Below the pieces are notes generated by a model. The model was not told the DNA's origin, did not search any database, and saw only the letters and a program-made list of their open reading frames with translations. Of a stretch of 64,000 bases of DNA, positions 1 through 12,840 are shown in pieces. The stretch is from contig JADQCE010000002.1 in NCBI GenBank assembly GCA_016278265.1, positions 62,001 through 126,000 of the forward strand, in the 5' to 3' direction. The translations under genes were made by a program, and so were the position numbers. Origin of the DNA: Halothiobacillus sp. (GTDB lineage Bacteria; Pseudomonadota; Gammaproteobacteria; Halothiobacillales; Halothiobacillaceae). Every line of letters starts with the position of its first letter. Positions within the stretch are counted from its first letter, which is position 1.

Positions 1-2106
1 CACACCGTCAAGGACAAGGACGGGAACGACGTCACGCAGAACTCGTTCAACGCCATCTTCATGATGGCGGACTCCGGCGCACGGGGTTCGGCGGCGCAGA
101 TCCGGCAGCTGGCCGGCATGCGTGGCCTGATGACCAAGCCGGACGGCTCGATCATCGAGACGCCGATCACCGCGAACTTCCGCGAGGGTCTGAACGTACT
201 GCAGTACTTCATCTCGACCCACGGTGCCCGTAAGGGTCTGGCAGATACCGCACTGAAGACCGCGAACTCCGGGTATCTCACCCGTCGCCTGGTCGACGTG
301 GCTCAGGATCTGGTGGTCGTCTCCACCGACTGTGGCACCACCACGGACGGCCTGAAGATGACGGCCGTGATCGAGGGTGGCGACGTGGTCGAGGCGCTGG
401 GCAACCGGATCCTGGGTCGTGTGACTGCCAAGGACTTGATCGTGCCGGGCACCGAGGACGTCCTGCTGCCGGCCGGCACGCTGATCGACGAGGCCATGGT
501 CGCGCGCATCGAGCAATCGGGCATCGACGAGGTTTGGGTCCGTTCGGCGATCACCTGCGAAGCTCGTCATGGCGTCTGTGCCAAGTGTTACGGGCGTGAC
601 CTGGCGCGCGGCGAGGCGGTCAACCTGGGCGAAGCGGTCGGTGTCATGGCCGCCCAGTCCATCGGCGAGCCGGGTACCCAGCTGACGATGCGGACCTTCC
701 ACATCGGTGGGGCGGCATCGCGTTCGGCCGCGGCCAGTTCCGTGGAGAACAAGGCCACCGGTACGGTCCGCTTGCACAATCTGCGGACCGTCAAGAACCG
801 TGATGCCGACCTGGTGGCGGTCACCCGCTCGGGCGAGCTCGGGGTTCTGGACGAGCAGGGCCGTGAGCGTGAGCGCTACAAGGTGCCCTACGGCTCGGTC
901 ATCCGCGTCAAGGACAGTGAGAAGGTCGAGGCCGGCACCACGCTTGCCAACTGGGATCCGCACACGCACCCGGTTGTCAGTGAGGTGGAAGGCTTCGCCC
1001 GCTTCTCGGACTTCGTCGATGGTCAGTCTGTGAAGACGGAGACCGACGAGATCACGGGGCTGTCGTCGCAGATCATCATCGACCCGGCACAGCGTTCCGG
1101 TACCGCCAAGGATCTGCGTCCGGCCATCGCCCTGACCGACGGGGACGGCAACCCCGTCAACCTGCCGGGCACCGAGATCCCCGCGATCTACGTTCTTCCG
1201 GCCGGTGCGATCATCGGTATCACCGATGGGGCGGAGGTGCAGGTAGGTGACGTGGTTGCGCGCATCCCGCAGGAATCGCAGAAGACCCGCGACATCACCG
1301 GCGGTCTGCCGCGTGTTGCCGATCTCTTCGAGGCCCGCAAGCCCAAGGAGCCGGCGATCCTCGCCGAGCACACCGGTACCGTGAGCTTCGGCAAGGAAAC
1401 CAAGGGCAAGCAGCGCTTGGTGATCACCGACGAGAATGGCGAGCAGCACGAAGAGCTGATCCCGAAATATCGCGTGATCAACGTCTTCGAAGGCGAGCAC
1501 GTCGACCGGGGCGAGATCATCGCCGATGGCGAACTCGCGCCGCACGACATCCTGCGCCTGCGTGGCATCGCGGATCTGGCCAACTACATCGTCAAGGAAA
1601 TCCAGGACGTGTACCGCCTGCAGGGCGTCGGCATCGACGACAAGCACATCGAGGTGATCGTCCGCCAGATGCTGCGCAAGGTCGAGATCGTGGAGTCGGG
1701 CGATTCCGGTTACCTGCGTGGTGATCAGGTCGACAAAGCGCGGCTGGTCGAGGAGAGCGCTGCGCTGGAGAAGGACGGCAAGTTCCCGGCGAAGGCCGCG
1801 CCGATGCTGCTAGGTATCACCAAGGCATCCTTGGTGACCGAGTCGTTCATCTCCGCGGCATCGTTCCAGGAGACCACCCGAGTGCTCACGGACGCCGCTA
1901 CCCGCGGCGGTCGCGACGAGCTGCGTGGCCTCAAGGAGAACGTTATCGTCGGCCGTCTCATCCCCGCGGGCACCGGTCTGGCGCACCACGAGGAGCGTCG
2001 CCGTCGGCGTCACGCCGCGCTCGATCAGGCCAACGACCTGTTCGGTGCGCCGGCGGAAGCCGCCGAGGTGGAGGCGACTGTCGAGGAGAATGGCAACGAG
2101 GAGTGA
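1..2106 (+). CDS. rpoC: RNA polymerase subunit beta' (partial, N-terminus outside window)
   Basis: C-terminal part of the beta' chain, which carries half of the RNA polymerase active centre. The frame is open at base 1, so the first half of the protein, including the NADFDGD magnesium loop, lies to the left; 701 codons are visible. The bridge helix spans about codons 60-103 ([12 protein letters not shown] to RRLVDVAQD). The second zinc site is intact, with Cys at codons 111, 186, 193 and 196 (TDCGTT, then [12 protein letters not shown]). The trigger loop starts near codon 212 ([16 protein letters not shown]). The tail [13 protein letters not shown] is the usual acidic end. The str operon follows after 100 bases, as in gammaproteobacteria. 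Confidence 0.98.
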   Translation, partial: HTVKDKDGNDVTQNSFNAIFMMADSGARGSAAQIRQLAGMRGLMTKPDGSIIETPITANFREGLNVLQYFISTHGARKGLADTALKTANSGYLTRRLVDVAQDLVVVSTDCGTTTDGLKMTAVIEGGDVVEALGNRILGRVTAKDLIVPGTEDVLLPAGTLIDEAMVARIEQSGIDEVWVRSAITCEARHGVCAKCYGRDLARGEAVNLGEAVGVMAAQSIGEPGTQLTMRTFHIGGAASRSAAASSVENKATGTVRLHNLRTVKNRDADLVAVTRSGELGVLDEQGRERERYKVPYGSVIRVKDSEKVEAGTTLANWDPHTHPVVSEVEGFARFSDFVDGQSVKTETDEITGLSSQIIIDPAQRSGTAKDLRPAIALTDGDGNPVNLPGTEIPAIYVLPAGAIIGITDGAEVQVGDVVARIPQESQKTRDITGGLPRVADLFEARKPKEPAILAEHTGTVSFGKETKGKQRLVITDENGEQHEELIPKYRVINVFEGEHVDRGEIIADGELAPHDILRLRGIADLANYIVKEIQDVYRLQGVGIDDKHIEVIVRQMLRKVEIVESGDSGYLRGDQVDKARLVEESAALEKDGKFPAKAAPMLLGITKASLVTESFISAASFQETTRVLTDAATRGGRDELRGLKENVIVGRLIPAGTGLAHHEERRRRRHAALDQANDLFGAPAEAAEVEATVEENGNEE

Positions 2107-2113
2107 GCTTGCG

Positions 2114-2142
2114 TTGACAGCAACGCAGCAACTGCATAGAAT
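2114..2142 (+). promoter_or_regulatory. sigma-70 promoter of the str operon
   Basis: Consensus -35 TTGACA (2114-2119), 17-base spacer, -10 TAGAAT (2137-2142). It begins 8 bases after the rpoC stop and would start transcription near 2149, about 58 bases before rpsL. It is among the best promoter matches in the window and should drive rpsL-rpsG-fusA-tuf-rpsJ. Confidence 0.8.
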
Positions 2143-2152
2143 CACTGCCCTT

Positions 2153-2187
2153 TACGGCGGGCAACTGTGCCCGTCGTGCTAGTTTTT
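2153..2187 (+). terminator. Leader hairpin with offset T-run before rpsL (possible attenuator)
   Basis: CGGCGGGC (2155-2162) pairs with GCCCGTCG (2169-2176) around the loop AACTGT, with one G-T wobble and up to two more closing pairs. A run of five T follows at 2183-2187 after a short gap. It lies directly downstream of the str promoter, so it would form in the leader RNA. The T-run is offset from the stem, so termination is uncertain. Confidence 0.4.
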
Positions 2188-2206
2188 GGTCGGAGAATAC
2201 GGATAC

Positions 2207-2581
2207 ATGGCTACTATCAATCAGCTAGTGCGCAAGCCGCGCAAGCGCATGGTCGAAAAGACCAGCGTTCCCGCGCTGGAGCGCTGCCCCCAGCGTCGCG
2301 GCGTTTGCACACGCGTTTACACCACCACCCCGAAGAAGCCGAACTCGGCCCTGCGTAAGGTCGCTCGTGTGCGCCTGACGTCAGGTTACGAGGTCACCGG
2401 TTACATCGGTGGTGAAGGTCACAACCTGCAGGAGCACTCGGTCGTGCTGATTCGCGGCGGTCGTGTGAAGGATCTCCCGGGTGTGCGCTATCACGTCGTC
2501 CGCGGCAGCCTCGATACCCAGGGTGTCGAGAAGCGCCGTCAGGGTCGTTCGAAGTACGGCGCCAAGCGTCCGAAGAGCTAA
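2207..2581 (+). CDS. rpsL: 30S ribosomal protein S12
   Basis: S12 sits at the 30S decoding centre and tunes tRNA selection. The protein has 124 residues, the usual length. The [13 protein letters not shown] loop is at about 39-51 and [10 protein letters not shown] at 83-92. The lysines at 43, 44 and 88, where streptomycin-resistance changes occur in other bacteria, are wild type. Asp89, the residue methylthiolated by RimO in E. coli, is present. The ATG at 2207 is chosen over an in-frame TTG at 2186 because GGAGA (2192-2196) is well spaced ahead of it and [14 protein letters not shown] is the family N-terminus. First gene of the str operon. Confidence 0.98.
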   Translation: MATINQLVRKPRKRMVEKTSVPALERCPQRRGVCTRVYTTTPKKPNSALRKVARVRLTSGYEVTGYIGGEGHNLQEHSVVLIRGGRVKDLPGVRYHVVRGSLDTQGVEKRRQGRSKYGAKRPKS

Positions 2582-3070
<489 letters not shown>

Positions 3071-3099
3071 CCCGACGCTTTATTTAAGAGGTACTTTTC

Positions 3100-5196
<2,097 letters not shown>

Positions 5197-5242
5197 TAAC
5201 GCCGCGATCTCCTGAATTTGTTTCCAGTTGAGGATGTAAGAC

Positions 5243-6433
<1,191 letters not shown>

Positions 6434-6439
6434 TTAAGT

Positions 6440-6751
6440 ATGTCAGGACAAACGATTCGCATCCGGCTCAAGAGCTTCGATCACCGTCTGATCGACCGTT
6501 CGACCGCGGAGATCGTCGAGACCGCGCGCCGCAGTGGCGCGCGGATCAAAGGCCCGATCCCGCTGCCGACCCGCAAGGAAAAGTTCACCGTGCTGACCTC
6601 GCCCCACGTCAACAAGGACGCGCGCGACCAGTATGAGATCCGTACCCACAAGCGCGTACTCGACATCGTCGACCCGACCGACAAGACGGTCGACCTGTTG
6701 ATGCAGCTTGACCTGGCCGCAGGCGTGGACGTGCAGATCCGTCTGAACTGA
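6440..6751 (+). CDS. rpsJ: 30S ribosomal protein S10 (NusE)
   Basis: S10 is a 30S head protein and, as NusE, part of the processive antitermination complex with NusB. The 103 residues ([19 protein letters not shown], ending VDVQIRLN) are full length. It starts only 6 bases after tuf, so it belongs to the str transcription unit here. In E. coli rpsJ instead heads the S10 operon. A strong terminator begins 20 bases after its stop codon, which separates it from rplC. Confidence 0.97.
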   Translation: MSGQTIRIRLKSFDHRLIDRSTAEIVETARRSGARIKGPIPLPTRKEKFTVLTSPHVNKDARDQYEIRTHKRVLDIVDPTDKTVDLLMQLDLAAGVDVQIRLN

Positions 6752-6771
6752 TCCGCCTGCAAGACAGCCGA

Positions 6772-6809
6772 AACGCGCCGGCCAAAAGCCTTTTGGCTCG
6801 GCGCGTTTT
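6772..6809 (+). terminator. Intrinsic terminator after rpsJ
   Basis: AACGCGCCG (6772-6780) pairs with CGGCGCGTT (6799-6807). Inside, GCCAAAAG (6781-6788) pairs with CTTTTGGC (6790-6797). The result is a hairpin of about 16 pairs with one bulged T, followed by TTTT. It would end the str-tuf-rpsJ transcript. Confidence 0.75.
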
Positions 6810-6819
6810 CTGTTATAGT
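6791..6819 (+). promoter_or_regulatory. Promoter of the rplC (S10) unit
   Basis: The -10 TATAGT at 6814-6819 has TTTTGG (6791-6796) 17 bases upstream, or TTGGCT (6793-6798) 15 bases upstream. GC-rich GCCGCGC directly after the -10 resembles the discriminator of stringently controlled ribosomal promoters. The -35 overlaps the terminator arm of the preceding hairpin. Expected start near 6826, only a few bases before the next hairpin. Confidence 0.55.
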
Positions 6820-6833
6820 GCCGCGCTCTTGTT

Positions 6834-6873
6834 CAGCCCGACGCGTGCTCAAACCGCGTCGGGCTGGTTTTTT
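6834..6873 (+). terminator. Second intrinsic terminator in the rplC leader (attenuator candidate)
   Basis: CAGCCCGACGCG (6834-6845) pairs perfectly with CGCGTCGGGCTG (6855-6866) around a 9-base loop, and TTTTTT follows at 6868-6873. It lies between the rplC promoter and the rplC gene on the coding strand, so it must be bypassed for the S10 unit to be expressed from that promoter. Confidence 0.8.
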
Positions 6874-6927
6874 CCGGCGACCCGGTCAATCGAAATCGGC
6901 GTCGAAGTGCATAAAGAGGAAATAACA

Positions 6928-7572
6928 ATGGCTTTAGGTGTTGTCGGTCGTAAGGTCGGCATGACCCGAGTATTTGACGAGTCCGGCGCTTCCACGCCGG
7001 TGACCGTCATCGAGGTCGAGCCGAACCGTGTGACTCAGAAGAAAATTGATGATGTCGACGGGTATACCGCCCTGCAGGTAACTGTGGGTGAGCGCCGTCC
7101 GAGCCGTGTGACCAAGCCGATGGCAGGTCACTTCGCCAAGGCCTCGGTCGCCGCTGGTCGGGCCGTGCGTGAATTCCGCGTTGATGCCGACGTGCTTGCC
7201 AATTACGAGGCGGGCAATGAGATCACGGTCGAGATCTTCAACGACGTGCCGTCGGTCGATGTCACTGGCACCAGTAAGGGTAAGGGCTTCGCCGGGACGG
7301 TTAAGCGTCACAACTTCCATATGCAAGACGCCACTCACGGTAACTCGTTGTCCCACCGTGTTCCGGGTTCCATCGGTCAAAACCAGACCCCGGGTCGCGT
7401 GTTCAAGGGCAAGAAGATGGCCGGGCACATGGGTGACGAGCGCGTCTCCGCGATGAACCTCAAGGTGGTTCGCGTTGACGTCGAGAACGGTCTGCTGCTC
7501 GTCAAGGGCGCCGTTCCGGGCGCCACTGGTGGCGACGTGCTCGTTCGTCCGTCGGTCAAGATCAAAGCGTGA
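6928..7572 (+). CDS. rplC: 50S ribosomal protein L3
   Basis: L3 is an early 50S assembly protein whose extension reaches the peptidyl-transferase region. The 214-residue product opens [16 protein letters not shown] and holds the [21 protein letters not shown] segment characteristic of L3; its Gln in GQNQTPG is the position methylated by PrmB in E. coli. The ATG at 6928 is preceded by AGAGGA (6915-6920). An open frame reaching upstream to 6793 runs through the terminator hairpin and is not the real start. First gene of the S10 unit in this organism. Confidence 0.97.
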   Translation: MALGVVGRKVGMTRVFDESGASTPVTVIEVEPNRVTQKKIDDVDGYTALQVTVGERRPSRVTKPMAGHFAKASVAAGRAVREFRVDADVLANYEAGNEITVEIFNDVPSVDVTGTSKGKGFAGTVKRHNFHMQDATHGNSLSHRVPGSIGQNQTPGRVFKGKKMAGHMGDERVSAMNLKVVRVDVENGLLLVKGAVPGATGGDVLVRPSVKIKA

Positions 7573-7583
7573 GGTCGTCAGTA

Positions 7584-8192
7584 ATGGATATCCAAGTTAA
7601 GAACGGTTCCGCGCTGAATGTCTCCGAACAGGTTTTCGGCCGGGAATACAACGAGGCGCTGGTTCACCAGGCCGTGGTCGCCTTTCTAGCGGGCGCTCGC
7701 GCCGGGACGAAGCGTCAGCTGAGTCGCGCCGAAGTCTCCGGTGGCAACACCAAGCCGTGGCGGCAGAAGGGTACGGGCCGTGCCCGTGCCGGCACTACCC
7801 GGGGGCCGATCTGGCGTACCGGTGGTGCGACCTTCGCGGCCCGTCCGCGCGATTTCTCGCAGAAGATGAACCGCAAGGCCTATCGCGCCGCCATGCGTTC
7901 GATTCTCTCCGAACTGCTGCGTCAGGATCGGATGGTGGTGGTCGAGTCGCTCACGGTCGAGGCGCCCAAGACCAAGCAGGTCATTAAGGCGCTCAACGAT
8001 CTCGGGCTCGACAAGGGCAAGCGCCTGATCGTTACCGAGGCGATGGATGAGGCATTGCTGCTGGGTTCGCGCAACGTGATCGAGCTGGGTTATCTCACCG
8101 CGAACACGCTGGATCCGGTCAGCCTGGTGGGTGCCGATCACGTCATCATCACCCAGGGCGCGCTGAAGATGGTTGAGGAGTGGCTGTCATGA
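7584..8192 (+). CDS. rplD: 50S ribosomal protein L4
   Basis: L4 lines the peptide exit tunnel. In E. coli it also represses its own S10 operon by promoting transcription attenuation and blocking translation in the leader. The 202 residues begin MDIQVKNGSALNVSEQVFG, and the tunnel loop WRQKGTGRARAGTTRGPIWR is at about 57-76. The start ATG 7584 lies 11 bases after the rplC stop. The stop overlaps the rplW ATG (ATGA), indicating translational coupling. The attenuator-like hairpin before rplC makes L4 autoregulation a reasonable expectation here. Confidence 0.97.
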   Translation: MDIQVKNGSALNVSEQVFGREYNEALVHQAVVAFLAGARAGTKRQLSRAEVSGGNTKPWRQKGTGRARAGTTRGPIWRTGGATFAARPRDFSQKMNRKAYRAAMRSILSELLRQDRMVVVESLTVEAPKTKQVIKALNDLGLDKGKRLIVTEAMDEALLLGSRNVIELGYLTANTLDPVSLVGADHVIITQGALKMVEEWLS

Positions 8193-8482
8193 ATTCGGAA
8201 ATGCTTTACGACGTGCTGCGCGCCCCGGTGGTCACCGAAAAGACCGCCCGCGCCGGCGAGTTCAATCAGTACGTGTTCCAGGTGGCGACCTCCGCCTCCA
8301 AGCCGCAGATCAAGGCGGCCGTCGAGCAGGTGTTCGAGGTCAATGTGGAGGCCGTTCAGGTGGTCAACCAGCGGGGCAAGACCCGCCGGTTCCGCGGCAT
8401 GCCGGGTCGGCGTGCCGACACCAAGAAGGCCTACGTCACGCTCGCCGAAGGTCAGACCATCGATTTCGGCGCGGCCGGCTAA
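8189..8482 (+). CDS. rplW: 50S ribosomal protein L23
   Basis: L23 stands at the tunnel exit and docks trigger factor and SRP. The 97 residues (MNSEMLYDVLRAPVVTEKT, ending EGQTIDFGAAG) are close to the E. coli length of 100. The ATG at 8189 overlaps the rplD stop by 4 bases, with GAGGAG at 8175-8180 inside rplD as its ribosome site. An upstream in-frame GTG at 8180 would add three residues and is less likely. Followed by rplB after 19 bases. Confidence 0.96.
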   Translation: MNSEMLYDVLRAPVVTEKTARAGEFNQYVFQVATSASKPQIKAAVEQVFEVNVEAVQVVNQRGKTRRFRGMPGRRADTKKAYVTLAEGQTIDFGAAG

Positions 8483-8501
8483 ACAGTAGGGGATTCAACT
8501 C

Positions 8502-9329
8502 ATGGCTTTGAAAGTTGCAAAACCGACTTCTCCGGGTCGCCGTGGCGTCGTCGAGGTAGATCGATCCAAGCTCTACAAGGGCAAGGGCTACGCGCCGCTG
8601 CTCGAGAAGAAGCACGGCTCGGGCGGGCGTAACAACGCTGGCCGGATCACCACTCGTCACATCGGGGGTGGTCACAAGCAGCACTATCGCAAGATCGACT
8701 TCAAGCGCATCAAGGACGGCGTTCCCGCCGAAGTTGAGCGCATCGAGCACGATCCGAACCGCTCGGCGCACATCGCGCTGTTGAAGTACGCCGACGGCGA
8801 ACGCCGCTACATCATCGCGCCGCGTGGCGTCGAGGTGGGCCAGGCGATCGTTTCCGGCGTGGATGCCCCGATTCGTCCGGGCAACGCCCTGCCGCTGTAC
8901 TCGATCCCGGTGGGTACCACCATCCACGCGGTCGAGCTCAAGCCGGGCAAGGGCGCCCAGCTGGCACGCAGTGCCGGCGGCGCCGTCCAGCTGGTTGCTC
9001 GGGACGGTTCCTACGCCACCATCCGTCTGCGTTCGGGCGAGATGCGCAAGGTGCTCTCCGAGTGCCGTGCCACGGTGGGCGAGGTCTCCAACCAGGAGCA
9101 CAGCCTTCGCCAACTCGGCAAGGCCGGTGCCAAGCGCTGGCGCGGCGTCCGTCCGACCGTCCGTGGTGTCGTGATGAACCCGGTCGATCACCCCCACGGT
9201 GGTGGTGAAGGTCGGACCTCCGGCGGTCGTCATCCGGTTACGCCCTGGGGCGTGCCGACTAAGGGTTACAAGACACGGACGAACAAGCGTACTGATAAGT
9301 ACATTATTCGTCGTCGTAACAAAAAATAG
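8502..9329 (+). CDS. rplB: 50S ribosomal protein L2
   Basis: L2 is a primary 23S rRNA-binding protein needed for subunit joining and peptidyl transfer. The 275 residues contain the basic N-terminal region [20 protein letters not shown] and the C-terminal [18 protein letters not shown] loop, whose DHPHGGGEG contains the conserved functional histidine. Start ATG at 8502. Located between rplW and rpsS. Confidence 0.98.
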   Translation: MALKVAKPTSPGRRGVVEVDRSKLYKGKGYAPLLEKKHGSGGRNNAGRITTRHIGGGHKQHYRKIDFKRIKDGVPAEVERIEHDPNRSAHIALLKYADGERRYIIAPRGVEVGQAIVSGVDAPIRPGNALPLYSIPVGTTIHAVELKPGKGAQLARSAGGAVQLVARDGSYATIRLRSGEMRKVLSECRATVGEVSNQEHSLRQLGKAGAKRWRGVRPTVRGVVMNPVDHPHGGGEGRTSGGRHPVTPWGVPTKGYKTRTNKRTDKYIIRRRNKK

Positions 9330-9349
9330 AGCAATAAGAGGGCTTTAAG

Positions 9350-9625
9350 GTGCCACGTTCACTCAAGAAAGGTCCCTTCGTGGACCACCACCTGATGAAA
9401 AAAGTGGAAGAGGCCGCGGCCGCAAACAGCCGTCGGCCCATAAAGACCTGGTCGCGCCGCTCGATGATTCTTCCCGACATGATCGGTTTGACCATCGCGG
9501 TGCACAACGGTCGTCAGCACATTCCGGTGCTGATCAACGAGAACATGGTTGGCCAGAAACTCGGCGAGTACGCTCCGACGCGTACTTACCGGGGTCATGC
9601 CGCCGACAAGAAAGCCAAGCGTTAA
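9350..9625 (+). CDS. rpsS: 30S ribosomal protein S19
   Basis: S19 is a 30S head protein that forms a complex with S13 near the A site. The 91 residues begin [19 protein letters not shown] and end AADKKAKR, standard for the family. The start codon is GTG at 9350, with AGAGGG at 9337-9342 upstream and no alternative ATG at the correct N-terminus. Lies 20 bases after rplB. Confidence 0.97.
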   Translation: MPRSLKKGPFVDHHLMKKVEEAAAANSRRPIKTWSRRSMILPDMIGLTIAVHNGRQHIPVLINENMVGQKLGEYAPTRTYRGHAADKKAKR

Positions 9626-9637
9626 GGAGGCTCCGTG

Positions 9638-9970
9638 ATGCAAGCAGTAGCACTACACCGGTTTGCCCGGATCTCCCCGCAAAAGGCTCGTCTGGTAGCG
9701 GACCAAGTGCGTGGCGTCAACGTCGCGAATGCGCTGGAGTCGCTGCAGTTCTCGACCAAGAAGGGTGCTGCGATCATTCGCAAGGTCGTCGAGTCGGCGA
9801 TCGCGAATGCCGAGAACAACGAGGGTGCGGACGTTGATCGTCTTTGCATCTCCGAGATCATGGTTGACGAAGGCCCGACCCTGAAGCGATTCCGTGCGGC
9901 GGCCAAGGGCCGCGGTGTGCGGATCCTCAAGCGGACCAGCCACATCAAAGTCGTCGTCAGCGAGCGCTAA
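9638..9970 (+). CDS. rplV: 50S ribosomal protein L22
   Basis: L22 spans the 50S subunit; its beta-hairpin forms the narrowest point of the exit tunnel with L4. The 110 residues equal E. coli L22. They open [20 protein letters not shown], and the hairpin region [19 protein letters not shown] is near 83-101. GTG 9635 and ATG 9638 are adjacent possible starts. AAGGAGG at 9624-9630 is 7 bases from the ATG but only 4 from the GTG, so ATG is preferred. Confidence 0.96.
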   Translation: MQAVALHRFARISPQKARLVADQVRGVNVANALESLQFSTKKGAAIIRKVVESAIANAENNEGADVDRLCISEIMVDEGPTLKRFRAAAKGRGVRILKRTSHIKVVVSER

Positions 9971-9979
9971 GGAGCAGTC

Positions 9980-10651
9980 ATGGGTCACAAAGTACATCCG
10001 GTAGGCTTCCGGCTTGGGATCTCCTCCGACTGGAGCTCTCGCTGGTATGCCGACAACAAGAATTTTGCCGACTACCTCGAGCAGGACGTTCGTACACGCA
10101 AGTACATTCGTCAGCGTCTGAAGGATGCGTCCGTCTCTCGTGTGCAGATCGAGCGTCCCGCCCGTTCGGCGGCCGTCACGATTCACACCGCGCGCCCGGG
10201 TATCGTTATCGGTCGCAAGGGTGAGGACATCGAGCGTTTGCGCACCGAGATCGCGCCGATGCTCGGTCTGGAGCGCAGCGCGGTAAAGGTTTCGGTCGAA
10301 GAGATCCGCAAACCCGAGCTGGATGCGCAACTCGTTGCCGAGTCCATTGCTCAGCAGCTGGAGCGCCGTGTGATGTTCCGTCGTGCCATGAAGCGCGCGG
10401 TGCAGACCACCATGCGTCTCGGCGCCGGCGGTGTGAAGATCAACGTGGCAGGCCGCCTGGGCGGAGCCGAGATCGCACGTACCGAGTGGTACCGCGAAGG
10501 CCGCGTTCCGCTGCACACGCTGCGTGCGGATATCGACTACGGCATGGCAGAGGCCCGGACCACCTACGGCATCATTGGTGTCAAGGTCTGGATTTTCAAA
10601 GGCGAGGTGTTCGGTGTGCCGGGCAGCGACGACAACAAGTCGGCCGCCTGA
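9980..10651 (+). CDS. rpsC: 30S ribosomal protein S3
   Basis: S3 forms part of the mRNA entry channel and helicase site of the 30S subunit. The 223-residue protein opens [14 protein letters not shown]. It has a KH-type domain with the GXXG-like [13 protein letters not shown] at about 75-87 and the C-terminal domain [19 protein letters not shown]. The start ATG 9980 is preceded by AAGGAG (9969-9974) overlapping the rplV stop. Continues the S10 unit. Confidence 0.97.
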   Translation: MGHKVHPVGFRLGISSDWSSRWYADNKNFADYLEQDVRTRKYIRQRLKDASVSRVQIERPARSAAVTIHTARPGIVIGRKGEDIERLRTEIAPMLGLERSAVKVSVEEIRKPELDAQLVAESIAQQLERRVMFRRAMKRAVQTTMRLGAGGVKINVAGRLGGAEIARTEWYREGRVPLHTLRADIDYGMAEARTTYGIIGVKVWIFKGEVFGVPGSDDNKSAA

Positions 10652-10679
10652 TCAACGAATTGAAGTGGAGCTTTGAAAA

Positions 10680-11093
10680 ATGCTGCTGCCAAAACGTACA
10701 AAATTCCGCAAGCAGTTCAAGGGCAAGAATCGCGGCGTTGCCAACAACGGCAACAAGGTGAGCTTCGGCGAATTTGGCCTGAAGACCCTTGAGCGCGGAA
10801 ATATTACTTCCCGTCAGATCGAGGCTGGCCGTCGTGCCATCTCTCGTCACGTGAAGCGGGGCGGTAAGATCTGGATTCGGATCTTCCCGGACACCCCGAT
10901 TACCCAGAAGCCCCTGGAAGTCCGTATGGGTAAGGGCAAGGGCAGCGTCGAGCACTGGGTTGCCAAGGTGCAGCCCGGCAAGATGCTGTTCGAAATCGAG
11001 GGGGTCAGCGAGGACGTGGCGCGCGAGGCTTTCGAACGCGCCTCGGCCAAGCTGCCCGTGAAGACCACGTTCGTAACACGGTTGGTGATGTGA
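10680..11093 (+). CDS. rplP: 50S ribosomal protein L16
   Basis: L16 helps position A-site tRNA and organises the 50S central protuberance. The 137 residues ([19 protein letters not shown]) include the [19 protein letters not shown] motif; the Arg in VRMGKGKG is the site hydroxylated by YcfD/RoxA in E. coli. The stop codon overlaps the rpmC start (TGATG). Start ATG 10680, 28 bases after rpsC. Confidence 0.97.
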   Translation: MLLPKRTKFRKQFKGKNRGVANNGNKVSFGEFGLKTLERGNITSRQIEAGRRAISRHVKRGGKIWIRIFPDTPITQKPLEVRMGKGKGSVEHWVAKVQPGKMLFEIEGVSEDVAREAFERASAKLPVKTTFVTRLVM

Positions 11094-11284
11094 TGAAGGC
11101 AACAGAATTGCGTGAGAAATCCGTCGACGAGCTGCGCGAAGAGCTGTTGGCCGTCAAGCGCGAGCAATTCAACCTGCGCATGCAGCATGCCACGGGCCAG
11201 GAGGCGAAGACCCACCTGGCACTGGAAGCGCGTCGCAATGTTGCTCGTATCAAGACCGTGATTGCGGAAAAGGAGCGTGCCTGA
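11093..11284 (+). CDS. rpmC: 50S ribosomal protein L29
   Basis: L29 is a small two-helix protein near the tunnel exit beside L23. The 63 residues ([19 protein letters not shown], ending VIAEKERA) match the E. coli length and the REQFNLRMQ signature. The ATG 11093 shares one base with the rplP stop; a GTG one codon upstream is possible but would lie inside that overlap. Translationally coupled to rplP and rpsQ. Confidence 0.96.
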   Translation: MKATELREKSVDELREELLAVKREQFNLRMQHATGQEAKTHLALEARRNVARIKTVIAEKERA

Positions 11285-11285
11285 G

Positions 11286-11555
11286 ATGACGACGGTATCC
11301 GAAGAAAAGAATGTCCGCACCCGTGAAGGGGTGGTAGTCAGCGACAAGGGCGACAAGTCCATCACAGTCGCGGTTGAGCGTCGCGTGCAGCATCCGCTGT
11401 ACGGCAAGTACATGACGCGCACCAGCAAACTGCGGGTGCATGACGAGGAGAACACCTGTCGCCAGGGCGACCGCGTCGAAGTTCGCGAGACGCGGCCGAT
11501 CTCCAAAAACAAGACCTGGACACTGGTCCGCGTGGTCGAACGCTCGGTTGAGTAA
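11286..11555 (+). CDS. rpsQ: 30S ribosomal protein S17
   Basis: S17 is a primary 16S rRNA-binding protein of OB fold. The 89 residues ([21 protein letters not shown]) are slightly longer than the E. coli 84 because of the N-terminus. The core [17 protein letters not shown] and [15 protein letters not shown] are present. ATG at 11286 begins two bases after the rpmC stop, with AAAGGAG at 11269-11275. A longer in-frame ORF from 11262 would displace the ribosome site and is rejected. Confidence 0.95.
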   Translation: MTTVSEEKNVRTREGVVVSDKGDKSITVAVERRVQHPLYGKYMTRTSKLRVHDEENTCRQGDRVEVRETRPISKNKTWTLVRVVERSVE

Positions 11556-11566
11556 GGAGTTTCGTC

Positions 11567-11935
11567 ATGATTCAGATGCAAACCGTGCTGAATTCGGCAG
11601 ATAACAGCGGCGCGCGCAAGGTCCAGTGCATCAAAGTGCTGGGCGGCTCGCATCGTCGTTACGCCGAGATCGGCGACGTAATTAAGGTGTCCGTGAAGGA
11701 CGCAATCCCGCGTGGCCGCGTCAAGAAGGGCGAGGTCTACAACGCCGTGGTTGTTCGCACGGCCAAGGGCGTGCGCCGTCCGGACGGGTCACTGATCCGT
11801 TTTGATGGTAACGCGGCGGTTCTCTTGAACGCTCAGCTGCAGCCGATCGGTACCCGGATCTTTGGCCCGGTCACCCGCGAGCTGCGTGGCGAGAAGTTCA
11901 TGAAGATCGTCTCGCTCGCGCCAGAAGTGATTTAA
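11567..11935 (+). CDS. rplN: 50S ribosomal protein L14
   Basis: L14 lies at the subunit interface and contacts 16S rRNA and, in silenced ribosomes, RsfS. The 122 residues ([25 protein letters not shown]) contain the full conserved barrel and end [10 protein letters not shown]. Start ATG 11567 is preceded by AAGGAG (11554-11559). First gene of the region called the spc operon in E. coli; no separate promoter is obvious in the 11-base gap before it. Confidence 0.97.
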   Translation: MIQMQTVLNSADNSGARKVQCIKVLGGSHRRYAEIGDVIKVSVKDAIPRGRVKKGEVYNAVVVRTAKGVRRPDGSLIRFDGNAAVLLNAQLQPIGTRIFGPVTRELRGEKFMKIVSLAPEVI

Positions 11936-11947
11936 GAGGGGGTCGAG

Positions 11948-12268
11948 ATGCGCAAGATTCGCCAAGGCGACGACGTGGTCGTCGTCACCGGTAAAGACAA
12001 TGGTCGTCGCGGCACCGTGCTGCGCGTCGTTGAAGAAGGGGCCCGGGTGGTCGTCGAAGGGGTCAACATGGTGAAGAAGCACCAGAAGCCCAATCCGATG
12101 ATCGGTCGGACCGGTGGCATCATCGAAATGGAGAAGCCCATTGATATCTCCAACGTGATGCTGTTTAATCCGGCCTCCGAAAAAGGCGACCGGGTCGGCT
12201 TCAAGACACTTGAAGACGGTCGAAAGGTTCGTTATTTCAAATCCAACGGCGAAGTCGTTGACGCTTAA
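11948..12268 (+). CDS. rplX: 50S ribosomal protein L24
   Basis: L24 initiates 50S assembly near the 5' end of 23S rRNA. The 106 residues begin [21 protein letters not shown], a KOW motif, and contain [17 protein letters not shown]. In E. coli the spc operon is repressed by S8 at the rplX-rplE junction; 14 bases separate the two genes here and I did not model the structure. Start ATG 11948. Confidence 0.96.
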   Translation: MRKIRQGDDVVVVTGKDNGRRGTVLRVVEEGARVVVEGVNMVKKHQKPNPMIGRTGGIIEMEKPIDISNVMLFNPASEKGDRVGFKTLEDGRKVRYFKSNGEVVDA

Positions 12269-12282
12269 CAGGAAATAGAGAA

Positions 12283-12822
12283 ATGGCTCGACTTCAGGAA
12301 TACTACTCCAAGACGTTGCGGGGCGAGCTCGCTAAGAAGCTTGAACTCGACAACGTAATGGCCGTTCCGAAGCTGACCAAGATTACGTTGAACATGGGCC
12401 TGGGTGATTCCGCTCGTGACAAGAAGGTAATCGATAACGCAGTGGAAGAACTCGGCCTGATCACCGGTCAGCAACCGGTGGTAACGTATGCGCGCAAGTC
12501 GATCGCGGGGTTCAAGCTCCGTGAAGGCATGCCGTTGGGTGTCAAGGTCACCCTCAGGGGACGTACCATGTACGAATTCCTCGATCGGTTGATCCATGTG
12601 GCGAGCCCCCGTATCCGCGACTTCCGTGGCCTGAGCCCGAAGTCGTTCGATGGACGTGGCAACTACAGCCTCGGGGTTCGCGAACAGATCATCTTCCCGG
12701 AGATCGACTTCGACAAGGTCGACCAAGTCCGGGGTATGGATATCACGATCACAACGACCGCGAAGGACAACGACCAGGCCCGGGCATTGCTCGAGGGCTT
12801 CCGTTTCCCCTTCCGTCGTTAA
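12283..12822 (+). CDS. rplE: 50S ribosomal protein L5
   Basis: L5 binds 5S rRNA and forms the bridge B1b with S13. The 179 residues are the standard length ([20 protein letters not shown]), with the conserved [20 protein letters not shown] and the [20 protein letters not shown] segment. Start ATG 12283, 14 bases after rplX. In E. coli the S8 repressor target lies at this gene's start. Confidence 0.97.
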   Translation: MARLQEYYSKTLRGELAKKLELDNVMAVPKLTKITLNMGLGDSARDKKVIDNAVEELGLITGQQPVVTYARKSIAGFKLREGMPLGVKVTLRGRTMYEFLDRLIHVASPRIRDFRGLSPKSFDGRGNYSLGVREQIIFPEIDFDKVDQVRGMDITITTTAKDNDQARALLEGFRFPFRR

Positions 12823-12840
12823 CAGAGACGAAACGAGACT

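Noticed and set aside
6793-6927. 45-codon N-terminal extension of rplC
   Set aside because: It would start with TTG inside a terminator hairpin; the proper ATG with ribosome site is at 6928.
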